Part shown: piece after piece, positions 14,523-20,826 of the stretch
Position numbering within the stretch: the first letter of the stretch is position 1
Layout of the letters: each line of letters starts with the position of its first letter
Origin: JBGPNN01 sp041487495
GTDB taxonomy: Bacteria > Sysuimicrobiota > Sysuimicrobiia > Sysuimicrobiales > Humicultoraceae
Assembly: GCA_041487495.1 (NCBI GenBank)
Contig: JBGPNN010000030.1
Location: forward strand, 1-22,083
Reading direction: 5' to 3'
Length of the DNA: 22,083 bases
Position numbers and translations under genes: made by a program
Notes under the pieces: model-generated
Seen by the model: only the letters and a program-made list of their open reading frames with translations
What the model was told of the DNA's origin: nothing
Database searches by the model: none

Positions 14523-15644
14523 ATGAAGATCTCCACGCTCGAAGCCACGGTACTGTTGGTTGCGGTTACGGTTGCCGCCTCAGCGTGCGGGCCCACGCTT
14601 CGCGCGCAGGAATCGGTGGCCATCGGTGTGCTTGCACCGCTCAACAGCGGCGTGCCAGCCGCGGCAAAGTCCGTCGTCCAGGGCGCCACGCTGGCGGCCG
14701 AGGAAATCAACGCCTCGGGCGGCGTCGCCGGTGCGTCGATGACCCTGCTTGTGCGGGATGACCGGGGCACGGCGGACGAGGCGGCGAAGCAGTTTGAGCA
14801 CCTGGTCAACCAGAGAGTGCTGGCCGTTGTCGGGCCAGTCACCGACGCGACCGCTGTAGCCGTTTCGCCAATGGCCGAGCGCGCCGGGATCCCGCTCGTG
14901 AGCCCGGGTGCCACCGGGACCATCTCGTATTCGGGCTCGTCGTTCTTCCGCACGTCGCTGTTGGCCGAAGCGCAAACCCGCACCCTGGTCGATTTTCTCG
15001 TCCGCGGCCGGCGTGCGCGCCGCTTCGCCATCATCCATGACAGCAATGAATACGGCACACTCGTCGCGTTGGCGTTCGCGCAGCGGGTCAAGGCCCTTGG
15101 CCGGGAGGTGGTGGGCACGCGGCTCTATCACGACGGCGACACCGACTTCGCTCGCCACGTGACCGGTGTGATCGCCGATGGTGCCGACGTCGTGTTCATC
15201 GCGGGATACCCGGACGAGGGCGCGCTGATCGTTACCGCGCTCAGGGCTCGGGGCGTCCGCGCCCCGATCGTCGGGTCCGATGCGCTCTATTCCGCTGATC
15301 TGGTCGCGTGGGCGAAGGGCAGCGCCGAAGATGTGTTGCTACCGGCGCCTTTCGTCGCCAATGATCCACTGCCGGCGGTGCAAGAGTTCACGGGCAAGTA
15401 CCGGAAGCGCTACAACGAGACCCCCGACCACTTCGCCGCCCAGGCCTACGATGCGGTCAAGATGCTGGCGTTCGCCACGCGCCGCGGCGGCCGGAATGCC
15501 GCGGCGGTGAAGGCGGCCCTCCAGGGATTGCACAAGTTTCCCGGCGTGACCGGCGAGATCACGCTCGATCGATGGGGCGCGCCCGCTCGCCCCGTAGCCA
15601 TCGCGCGGGTGCATCAGGGACAGTTTGTCGTCGTTCAGCGATAA
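14523..15644 (+). CDS. Branched-chain amino acid (LIV)-type ABC substrate-binding lipoprotein
   Basis: This 373-aa protein of the Peripla_BP_6 family has a signal sequence ending VAASAC, so Cys22 is probably lipid-modified (a variant lipobox with Ala at -3). The mature protein starts with the strand VAIGVLAPLNSGVP and shows ATLAAEEINASGGV, then VVGPVTDATAVAVSPMAERAG, IPLVSPGATGT, and the C-lobe YDAVKMLAFATRRGG. Such proteins bind amino acids or other small organics outside the membrane. The start at 14523 has GGTGAG 7 nt upstream; the frame is open further up, but there it runs through the riboswitch and terminator. No permease or ATPase genes lie nearby. First gene of the operon behind c-di-GMP riboswitch 1. 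Confidence 0.94.
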   Translation: MKISTLEATVLLVAVTVAASACGPTLRAQESVAIGVLAPLNSGVPAAAKSVVQGATLAAEEINASGGVAGASMTLLVRDDRGTADEAAKQFEHLVNQRVLAVVGPVTDATAVAVSPMAERAGIPLVSPGATGTISYSGSSFFRTSLLAEAQTRTLVDFLVRGRRARRFAIIHDSNEYGTLVALAFAQRVKALGREVVGTRLYHDGDTDFARHVTGVIADGADVVFIAGYPDEGALIVTALRARGVRAPIVGSDALYSADLVAWAKGSAEDVLLPAPFVANDPLPAVQEFTGKYRKRYNETPDHFAAQAYDAVKMLAFATRRGGRNAAAVKAALQGLHKFPGVTGEITLDRWGAPARPVAIARVHQGQFVVVQR

Positions 15645-15685
15645 GAACCGGTTGACCGCTCGTCATTACAAGGAGGGAGCAGACC

Positions 15686-16657
15686 ATGCGTCGGATCGTA
15701 CTCACGGTTGTCATGCTGGCGGTACTCAGTGTGTCCGTCTGGCCCGCCATGGCGCAGCAGCGGACGTTCATCGCGATCGCCACGGGCGGTACGGCTGGTG
15801 TGTACTTCCCGCTCGGCGCCGCGCTGGCCGAACTCTGGAGCGGCAAGGTGCCGAACGTGCAGGCTACGGCGCAGACCTCAGGCGCGTCGGTCGCCAACAT
15901 CCGCCTGCTGCAACGCAGCGATGTGGCTGTCGCCTTCGTCCAGAACGACATCACCTATTACGCGTTCCACGGTACTGAGATGTTCATGGATCGCGTGGCG
16001 AATAAGGTTCAACCCGTCGCGAACCTCCGGGGCATGGCGATGCTCTACCCCGAGACGATCCAGGTCGTCACACTGAAGTCCAGGGGCATCAACTCCATCG
16101 CTGACCTCAAGGGCAAGCGCATCGCGGTTGGCGCGCCGGGCAGCGGGACCGAGGTGAACGCGCGACAGATTCTTCGGGCGTTTGAGCTCGGGTACTACAA
16201 CACGCGGCCGGACTTTCTGAACTTCGCCGAGGCGGCCGATCAGTTAAAGGACGGCGTGATTGACGCGGCCTTCATCACCGCCGGGCACCCGACCGCCGCG
16301 GTCCAGGATATCGCCTCGAGCCGCGATCTCAAGATTCTACAGATTCCCAGAGATGTCATCGATCTGCTGCACGAGACCTATCCGTACTACACGCGTACCA
16401 CGATCCCGGCCGGGACCTACAAGGGGCAGATGGAAGCCGTGGAGACTGCCGCGGTCATGGCCATGCTCGTCACCCGGCAGGATGTGGAGGAGAGCCTGAT
16501 CTATACGCTGACCTCGGCTCTGTGGACGAACACCGACCGGCTGCAGGCGGCGCACGCCCGTGGCAAGGACATCACGACGAATACCTCACGGTCGGGGATG
16601 CCCATCACCATGCACGCCGGCTCCCTGCGGTACTACCGGGAGCGGGGCATCAAGTAG
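15686..16657 (+). CDS. TAXI-family TRAP-type solute-binding protein
   Basis: This 323-aa exported protein has a signal peptide (1-23, ending PAMA) and the TAXI hallmarks: FIAIATGGTAGVYFPLGAAL at the mature N terminus, TAQTSGASVANIRLLQ, DVAVAFVQNDITYYA, then LKGKRIAVGAPGSGTEVNA and the C-terminal YKGQMEAVETAAVMAML. TAXI proteins normally bind carboxylates or amino acids and hand them to a fused 4TM-12TM TRAP permease. No such permease follows; the next gene is an unrecognised soluble protein 8 bp away. AAGGAGGG lies 8 nt before the ATG. It sits 41 bp after the LIV-type binding protein in the same riboswitch-controlled operon. Confidence 0.95.
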   Translation: MRRIVLTVVMLAVLSVSVWPAMAQQRTFIAIATGGTAGVYFPLGAALAELWSGKVPNVQATAQTSGASVANIRLLQRSDVAVAFVQNDITYYAFHGTEMFMDRVANKVQPVANLRGMAMLYPETIQVVTLKSRGINSIADLKGKRIAVGAPGSGTEVNARQILRAFELGYYNTRPDFLNFAEAADQLKDGVIDAAFITAGHPTAAVQDIASSRDLKILQIPRDVIDLLHETYPYYTRTTIPAGTYKGQMEAVETAAVMAMLVTRQDVEESLIYTLTSALWTNTDRLQAAHARGKDITTNTSRSGMPITMHAGSLRYYRERGIK

Positions 16658-16665
16658 GAGGACGC

Positions 16666-17487
16666 GTGAACCGGCGGCAGGCACTCGAGACGCTCCGGGC
16701 CGGACCGGCCCTTGTGACCGGCTTCCCCGGCGACGCGGTGGATATCGGTGGGCTCCTAGCCCATCTGATTGCCCGCCGCTTCGAGGGCGGCGTCTACATC
16801 GCCGACCTCGAGATGGAGAGTCTCGTGTGGGTGCAGGACGGGGCGCCGCAGGACGCCTGGTTCTTCGATTCCGATGGCGGAGAGGCTGTGCTGGTCGGTG
16901 ACTCGGGACATGAGTTGTTCCGGGAGATGGCTTCGAACGGCGCCATGCTGAGCGTGTATGTCGGCGGACCTCCCGAGGCCGCCTTTGGTCCTTCGGCGGG
17001 TCCGCCGTCGGCGGCGCCGGCGACGGTCTTTGCGGTTCCGGCGCAGAAGGTGGTCCCGGCGCACGCCGTGTTCACCGCGCCCCTCGCCGAGCCGCCGCCG
17101 AAGGTTGCACAGGAGGTTCCCGCACCTGTCGCGAGTCCCGAGCCAGCGGCGAGACCGGAGCCCGAACCCGCGCCGATGATCGAACCTTCGTCACGGCCCT
17201 GGCCGCTCATTCTCGAAGGTGTGGGCGAACGGGTAGCCCGCCACCGGGGGCAGCGGTTGGCGGCCCGGTTCACCTCGACGCTCGCCGGCGCGCTTGCGCC
17301 ACACGGCGGCCGCATCGTCAGCGCGCGCATCATCACGCCGCCGATGACGGAATCGACGTGGCGGGCCATCGTCGAGGAGGCTTGCGCCCCGATCGTCGCC
17401 GTCGCCGGTCGCGCGTTTGTGGATCGAGTCATCGCGGCCGCCGAACGGGATGCCATGGGCGGTGCCAGCAGGGGAGCGGACCCATGA
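16666..17487 (+). CDS. Unrecognised protein with Pro/Ala hinge (possible DUF4388-like N domain)
   Basis: I do not recognise this 273-aa protein. Three parts are visible: an N-terminal globular domain (1-100; helix GGLLAHLIARRF, strands GGVYIADLEMESLVW and DGAPQDAWFF, then GEAVLVGDSGHELFREM), a Pro/Ala/Glu-rich low-complexity hinge (about 101-178), and a C-terminal helical/mixed domain (about 179-273, starting PWPLILEGVGERVARHRG). The N domain loosely resembles the DUF4388/PATAN-type layout seen with GTPase and Roadblock systems (weak inference). There is no signal peptide or membrane segment, so it is cytosolic. The GTG at 16666 has TAGGAGGA 4-5 nt upstream. Its stop overlaps the next start (ATGA), coupling it to the 8-TM protein. 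Confidence 0.86.
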   Translation: MNRRQALETLRAGPALVTGFPGDAVDIGGLLAHLIARRFEGGVYIADLEMESLVWVQDGAPQDAWFFDSDGGEAVLVGDSGHELFREMASNGAMLSVYVGGPPEAAFGPSAGPPSAAPATVFAVPAQKVVPAHAVFTAPLAEPPPKVAQEVPAPVASPEPAARPEPEPAPMIEPSSRPWPLILEGVGERVARHRGQRLAARFTSTLAGALAPHGGRIVSARIITPPMTESTWRAIVEEACAPIVAVAGRAFVDRVIAAAERDAMGGASRGADP

Positions 17488-18260
17488 GAGGCTTTCGACC
17501 CCTGCTGCTTACGTTGGTCTTGCTGATCCTGGCCGCCGTCTATGCCTACGGCGTGGAGGAGACCACCAACCAGGGCCGCCTGGCGAGACACCTGTTGGGC
17601 GCGGCGGTGCAGATCGTCGCGCCGCTCCTCGCGGGCATCGGCTGCCTCGCCGCGCGGCGCGCGTATGCTCCGGGCGATCGTGAGCGCGCGGTCTGGTCGA
17701 CGGGAGCGCTCGCGGCGCTGGCCTGGGCCGTCGGTCGTGCCATCTTCGCAGGCTATCAGTGGTGGGGCGGGAGGGCGCTTCCGTACCCATCCATTGCCGA
17801 CGGATTCTTTGTGGTCTTCTACGTGCTCCTTGGTCTGGCGCTCGGTCTCGAGATCAAGCTGGTGGCGCCGATGGTCGACCGACCCATCCGTCTGGTGCTG
17901 CTCGGGGTGGGCATCGCCGGGTGCGCGCTCGGGTTCGTCTACATCGTCGGCCCGATCATGGCCAGCTCGGCGTCGCTGCCGGTGAAAGCGCTCGCCACCT
18001 TTTACCCGACGATCGCAGTCATTCTCGTGCCCGCGGGCCTGCTGCCTGCGGTCGGTTTCCGCGGTGGCACGTCCGCGTACACGTGGCTGGCCGTGGCGGC
18101 GTCGGCGGTATGCCTCGCTGTGGCGAGCCTTGGGTACGCCTTCTTGACCTGGTATGAGCTGTACTCCGACGTGCACACGATCAACGCGCTGTGGGTCGCC
18201 GGCTTCGTGTTCCTCGCGCTGGGCGGCTTCTGGCAGCGGACGGTGCAGGAGGAGATCTAG
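17484..18260 (+). CDS. 8-TM membrane protein, sensor-domain-like
   Basis: This 258-aa integral membrane protein has eight predicted hydrophobic segments at about 6-24, 37-57, 71-91, 106-124, 133-157, 168-191, 200-222 and 232-250. The segment PYPSIADGFFVVFYVLLGL resembles the 'S-x-AD-x-FF-x-x-FY' region in the membrane-sensor half of many GGDEF/EAL proteins, but here there is no output domain: the chain ends QRTVQEEI just after the last helix. It could be a stand-alone membrane receptor whose partners are the soluble proteins encoded on either side, to which it is coupled by an ATGA overlap upstream and a 3-bp gap downstream. ATG 17484 has GGGGAG 7 nt before it. Transport function cannot be excluded. 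Confidence 0.88.
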   Translation: MRGFRPLLLTLVLLILAAVYAYGVEETTNQGRLARHLLGAAVQIVAPLLAGIGCLAARRAYAPGDRERAVWSTGALAALAWAVGRAIFAGYQWWGGRALPYPSIADGFFVVFYVLLGLALGLEIKLVAPMVDRPIRLVLLGVGIAGCALGFVYIVGPIMASSASLPVKALATFYPTIAVILVPAGLLPAVGFRGGTSAYTWLAVAASAVCLAVASLGYAFLTWYELYSDVHTINALWVAGFVFLALGGFWQRTVQEEI

Positions 18261-18263
18261 GTC

Positions 18264-19229
18264 GTGACCGCCGTGCGCGCCGGGATTACCCACTACGCCT
18301 GGCCCGGGGGCGTGGCGATCATCTTCGACGCCTCGACGCCCTGCGCGGCCGTGTTCGGTCCAGGCGGCTGGCGGGTCGGATCTCCAGACACCGTGTTTTC
18401 CGATGGCCCGCCTGCCGGCGCGGAGGTCGCGCAACTGTGGCTCAGCCCAGATGTCGTCGAGCAGATTGCTTCACAGGAGTTCGCCGGCGCGGGTCTCCAC
18501 ACGGATTTTGTCCACCTCGAGCGGTACGTCGCACGGTTGCAGGCCGAGGAGACGAACGCCGTTGTGCTGGTGCTGGGGCCCGGACCCGCTGCGCTGGCGA
18601 TTAGTGGTGGCCTGATCTCAATCGTCGAACCGAGTGCGGCGCCGTCCGACGTGGTTTTGCGTCAGGCCCGGGGATGGATTGTAGTGATCGCCGGCGCGCT
18701 GCAAGAGCAGGCGTCGCCGCACGAGGTCCTTACACCCCAGAGCGCCGTCGTGGGCGCCGTCCCCGCCGCAACACCATTCGTAGAGCCCAGAGTGGACGAG
18801 GCGCCTCCGGCGCCCGTGCTGGCGGCAAATGGTGCCGGTCCGGAGTCGGCTCAAGCACCACCACTGCCTGCACTGTCGGCACCCGCCGACTCGGCGCCAC
18901 CACAACCCGTCCTGCCTGCCGATATCGAGCGCCCGGAAGCGGTCTTTGGTCGCTTCCCCGGCGAGGCCCGATACCTGCTCTCGCAGGGCGTGGCGGAGAA
19001 CCCGCCGGCGGAGGTTGCCGCCGAGCTCGCGACGTACGCCGGCAATGGGGCGACCGGCACCATGTTGCACCTGCTGGACGGCGCACACACGCTGGTGCAG
19101 ATCGCGGCGGAAACCGGGTTGACACCGGCTCAAGTTGGGGGCATGCTAGGAACGCTGCTGGCCCATCGGCTTGCGTTCAAGTATGTCAGCCGACCCAGAC
19201 CGGCCGCGGGTGCGTCGGCGCCTCGTTGA
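18264..19229 (+). CDS. Unrecognised protein with Pro/Ala hinge and winged-helix-like C terminus
   Basis: I do not recognise this 321-aa soluble protein. Its layout parallels the protein two genes upstream: an N-terminal domain (1-150) with helix FVHLERYVARLQAEE and strands AVVLVLGPGPAALAISGGL, a Pro/Ala-rich hinge (about 151-220), then a compact C-terminal domain (about 221-310). Within the last, TMLHLLDGAHTLVQIAAETG, then TPAQVGGMLGTLLAHRL and FKYVSR read like a winged helix, as in the C-terminal region of some DUF4388-associated proteins (inference). The GTG at 18264 has AGGAGGAG 9 nt upstream and lies 3 bp after the membrane-protein stop. It is the last gene of the operon; no strong hairpin directly follows. 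Confidence 0.86.
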   Translation: MTAVRAGITHYAWPGGVAIIFDASTPCAAVFGPGGWRVGSPDTVFSDGPPAGAEVAQLWLSPDVVEQIASQEFAGAGLHTDFVHLERYVARLQAEETNAVVLVLGPGPAALAISGGLISIVEPSAAPSDVVLRQARGWIVVIAGALQEQASPHEVLTPQSAVVGAVPAATPFVEPRVDEAPPAPVLAANGAGPESAQAPPLPALSAPADSAPPQPVLPADIERPEAVFGRFPGEARYLLSQGVAENPPAEVAAELATYAGNGATGTMLHLLDGAHTLVQIAAETGLTPAQVGGMLGTLLAHRLAFKYVSRPRPAAGASAPR

Positions 19230-19288
19230 GAAATCAGGCACGTAGGTCTAAAGGGTGGCGGGTGTGGGTACTGTTTCTGACACAGAGC

Positions 19289-19317
19289 TTGCACGAATGT
19301 TCTCGATGATCTATAAC
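19289..19317 (+). promoter_or_regulatory. Sigma-A-type promoter of the riboswitch-2/sigma factor operon
   Basis: TTGCAC (19289-19294), a 17-nt spacer and TATAAC (19312-19317) differ from consensus by one base per box, counting only the conserved TTGACA/TATAAT positions. Start near 19324, about 37 nt before the aptamer, leaving room for the P1 strand and a small upstream hairpin (GGTT-CAC-AACC, 19342-19352). The alternative sigma gene thus seems to be transcribed by the housekeeping sigma. Confidence 0.78.
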
Positions 19318-19360
19318 CAATTCTAGGATAGGGTTCGTGTAGGTTCACAACCGAATACGT

Positions 19361-19440
19361 TCCTCGAAAAGGCAAACCCATCGCGAGGTGGGGGCGCAAA
19401 GCTACGGGACCGTACGTGGTCGGCCGGGCTGCCGAAGGGA
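19361..19440 (+). promoter_or_regulatory. Cyclic di-GMP-I (GEMM-I) riboswitch aptamer 2
   Basis: The core is nearly the same as aptamer 1: GGCAAACCCATC at 19371-19382, a GCGA tetraloop stem, GGGGGCGCAAAGC at 19389-19401, a second stem, and GGGCTGCCGAAGGG at 19426-19439. Vc2-equivalent contact bases are G19372 (G20), A19399 (A47) and C19432 (C92), again favouring c-di-GMP over cGAMP. TTCCT upstream can pair with AGGGA at the 3' edge as P1. It controls a sigma factor and a Roadblock gene. Confidence 0.94.
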
Positions 19441-19449
19441 GAGCATGTT

Positions 19450-19488
19450 GTCCTCTTGGGGGCGGCCCGAGGGGACTCATCTTTTTTC
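19450..19488 (+). terminator. Riboswitch-2 expression-platform terminator
   Basis: An 11-bp stem with two G-U pairs (19450-19460 with 19466-19476, 5-nt loop) is followed by TCATCTTTTTTC, a classic U tract. The 5' arm (19453-19460) can alternatively pair with 19432-19439 of the aptamer (7 of 8 positions), giving an antiterminator when no ligand is bound. The predicted logic is OFF at high c-di-GMP. Confidence 0.93.
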
Positions 19489-19501
19489 TGGAGGGAGCAC
19501 G

Positions 19502-20317
19502 ATGGCCGTCCGCAGCGTGCAACGCGCACCGCTTCGCCAGGAACAGTTTACTCCTCGCGTCACCGAGCACGAAGACGAAGATGTGTTGATGGCGCAATAT
19601 GTGGAGAGTCATGAGCCGGCAATCAGGGAGCGAGTCGTCGTCGCCTGCACGCCGCTCGTGCGGCGCATCGCCGCGGAGTTCGTGTTCTCGGGCGTCCCGA
19701 CCGACGATCTCGTGCAGGTGGGCTACATCGGCCTCCTTAATGCGATCGCGGCCTTCGATCCCACGCGAGGCGCGAAGTTCGCCACGTACGCGAGCTACCT
19801 GGTCCGCGGAGAGATCCGCCACTATTTGCGGGACCAACGTGACACGATCCGCAAACCGCGCTGGCTGCAGAAGCTGAACACCCAGATCGAAGATACCGTC
19901 GGGAAGTACGTTGCGGCCGAGGGACGGTTTCCGGGTCTGGAAGAACTCGCGTCCGAGCTCAACATCGAGGAAGATGGCCTCTTAGAAGTCCTTCGTACCC
20001 GCGAGGCGTTGCGCACGATCTCACTGGAGACTGAGGAAGAAGGTGGCGACCTCCGCGTCGATCGCGAGCGCATCAAGCACCGATCGCACATCAGCTTCCA
20101 GTTGCCGATTGAAGACCGCGTGATCCTGGTCGAAGCGATGGAGTCGCTCAACTCGCTGCAGCGGAAGGTGCTCTACTACCTGTTTTACACTGATCTGACA
20201 CAGACGGAAGCGGCGAAGCGGATTGGGATCTCGCAAAAGCATGTGTCGCGAGTGCTGGCCTCGGCGCTCGCCAAACTTCGCGGGATGATGGGCGTGCCTT
20301 CACCCGGAACACTGTAG
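19502..20317 (+). CDS. Alternative RNA polymerase sigma factor, SigB/SigF/SigG-like (group 3)
   Basis: This 271-aa sigma-70-family protein contains regions 2, 3 and 4 but no region 1.1. Region 2 (about 50-110) has DDLVQVGYIGLLNAIAAFDP, then FATYASYLVRGEIRHYLRD, the core-binding and -10-recognition helices. Region 3 follows with PRWLQKLNTQIEDTVGKYVA. Region 4 (about 205-262) has LNSLQRKVLYYLFYTDLTQT and the helix-turn-helix AAKRIGISQKHVSRVLASAL for the -35 box. The general form is that of stress/sporulation-type sigmas (SigB/SigF/SigG), not ECF. The ATG at 19502 has GGAGGGAG just upstream; the frame opens earlier only across the riboswitch. No anti-sigma gene is adjacent; the nearest candidate regulators are the riboswitch and the RsbRD-like GGDEF protein. 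Confidence 0.96.
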   Translation: MAVRSVQRAPLRQEQFTPRVTEHEDEDVLMAQYVESHEPAIRERVVVACTPLVRRIAAEFVFSGVPTDDLVQVGYIGLLNAIAAFDPTRGAKFATYASYLVRGEIRHYLRDQRDTIRKPRWLQKLNTQIEDTVGKYVAAEGRFPGLEELASELNIEEDGLLEVLRTREALRTISLETEEEGGDLRVDRERIKHRSHISFQLPIEDRVILVEAMESLNSLQRKVLYYLFYTDLTQTEAAKRIGISQKHVSRVLASALAKLRGMMGVPSPGTL

Positions 20318-20367
20318 TCTCCCGGACGCTAGAGCAGCCGGAACTCTGGAGCAGGAGGGTATACACG

Positions 20368-20724
20368 ATGTCGCAGCTCAAAGATGTGCTCGGCGACCTG
20401 GCCAAAGTCGAGGGAGTTGTTGCAGTGCTGGTAGTTGGCCGGGACGGGTTTGTCGTCGAGGGGATGACAAGCGAGGAAGCCATTGACCTGGAGGCGGTTG
20501 GCGCGATCGTGGCTAGCAGCATGGCCGCGGCGGACTCGATGGGACGCGAAATGGCCCGCGGTGGGATGCGCAGCATGCTGCTGGAGTACGACGATGGTCC
20601 AATCGCGGTCGGTCCGGCGGGCCCCGATGCCATGCTCGTGGTCGTCGGCGGCAAGCAGGCCAACCTCGGCCGCATCCGCCTCGAGATGCGTCGGAACGGT
20701 CAACTCACGGCTGCGCTCGTCTAG
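20368..20724 (+). CDS. Roadblock/LC7 domain protein (MglB-like)
   Basis: This 118-aa single-domain protein has the typical order: SQLKDVLGDLAKVEGVVAVL, the strand VVGRDGFVVEGM, a long helix around AVGAIVASSMAAADSMGREM, the strand MLLEYDDGPIAVGP and the final DAMLVVVGGKQANLGRIRLE. MglB-type proteins act as GTPase-activating or scaffold partners of Ras-like MglA in polarity and twitching motility. The ATG at 20368 has AGGAGGG 8 nt upstream. It follows the sigma gene by 50 bp without a terminator, so both should answer to riboswitch 2. The convergent pilus-type ATPase gene next door supports a link to pili (inference). Confidence 0.94.
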   Translation: MSQLKDVLGDLAKVEGVVAVLVVGRDGFVVEGMTSEEAIDLEAVGAIVASSMAAADSMGREMARGGMRSMLLEYDDGPIAVGPAGPDAMLVVVGGKQANLGRIRLEMRRNGQLTAALV

Positions 20725-20744
20725 CGCCGTCAGCGGTGCAAATC

Positions 20745-20775
20745 GAGGGGCTGGGTGCAGCGCACCCAGCCCCTC
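20745..20775. terminator. Strong bidirectional terminator hairpin
   Basis: A perfect 14-bp stem (20745-20758 with 20762-20775, triloop AGC), followed on the plus side by GGTCTTTCC, ends the sigma-Roadblock operon 20 bp after its stop. It also faces the convergent ATPase gene. Confidence 0.9.
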
Positions 20776-20785
20776 GGTCTTTCCG

Positions 20786-20815
20786 GGCCGGATCCGGCAC
20801 TGGCCGGGTCCGGCC
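20786..20815. terminator. Second hairpin, 3' of the ATPase gene
   Basis: A 12-bp GC-rich stem with one G-U pair (20786-20797 with 20804-20815, 6-nt loop) lies 12 bp beyond the ATPase stop on the minus strand. There is no T tract, so it probably acts together with the neighbouring hairpin. Confidence 0.55.
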
Positions 20816-20826
20816 TGCGCCGCTTC

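Noticed and set aside
16794..18434. Long (546-codon) open frame on the minus strand
   Set aside because: It lies antisense to three coherent plus-strand genes with ribosome-binding sites and overlaps; its Arg/Gly/Ala-rich translation is typical of a high-G+C shadow.
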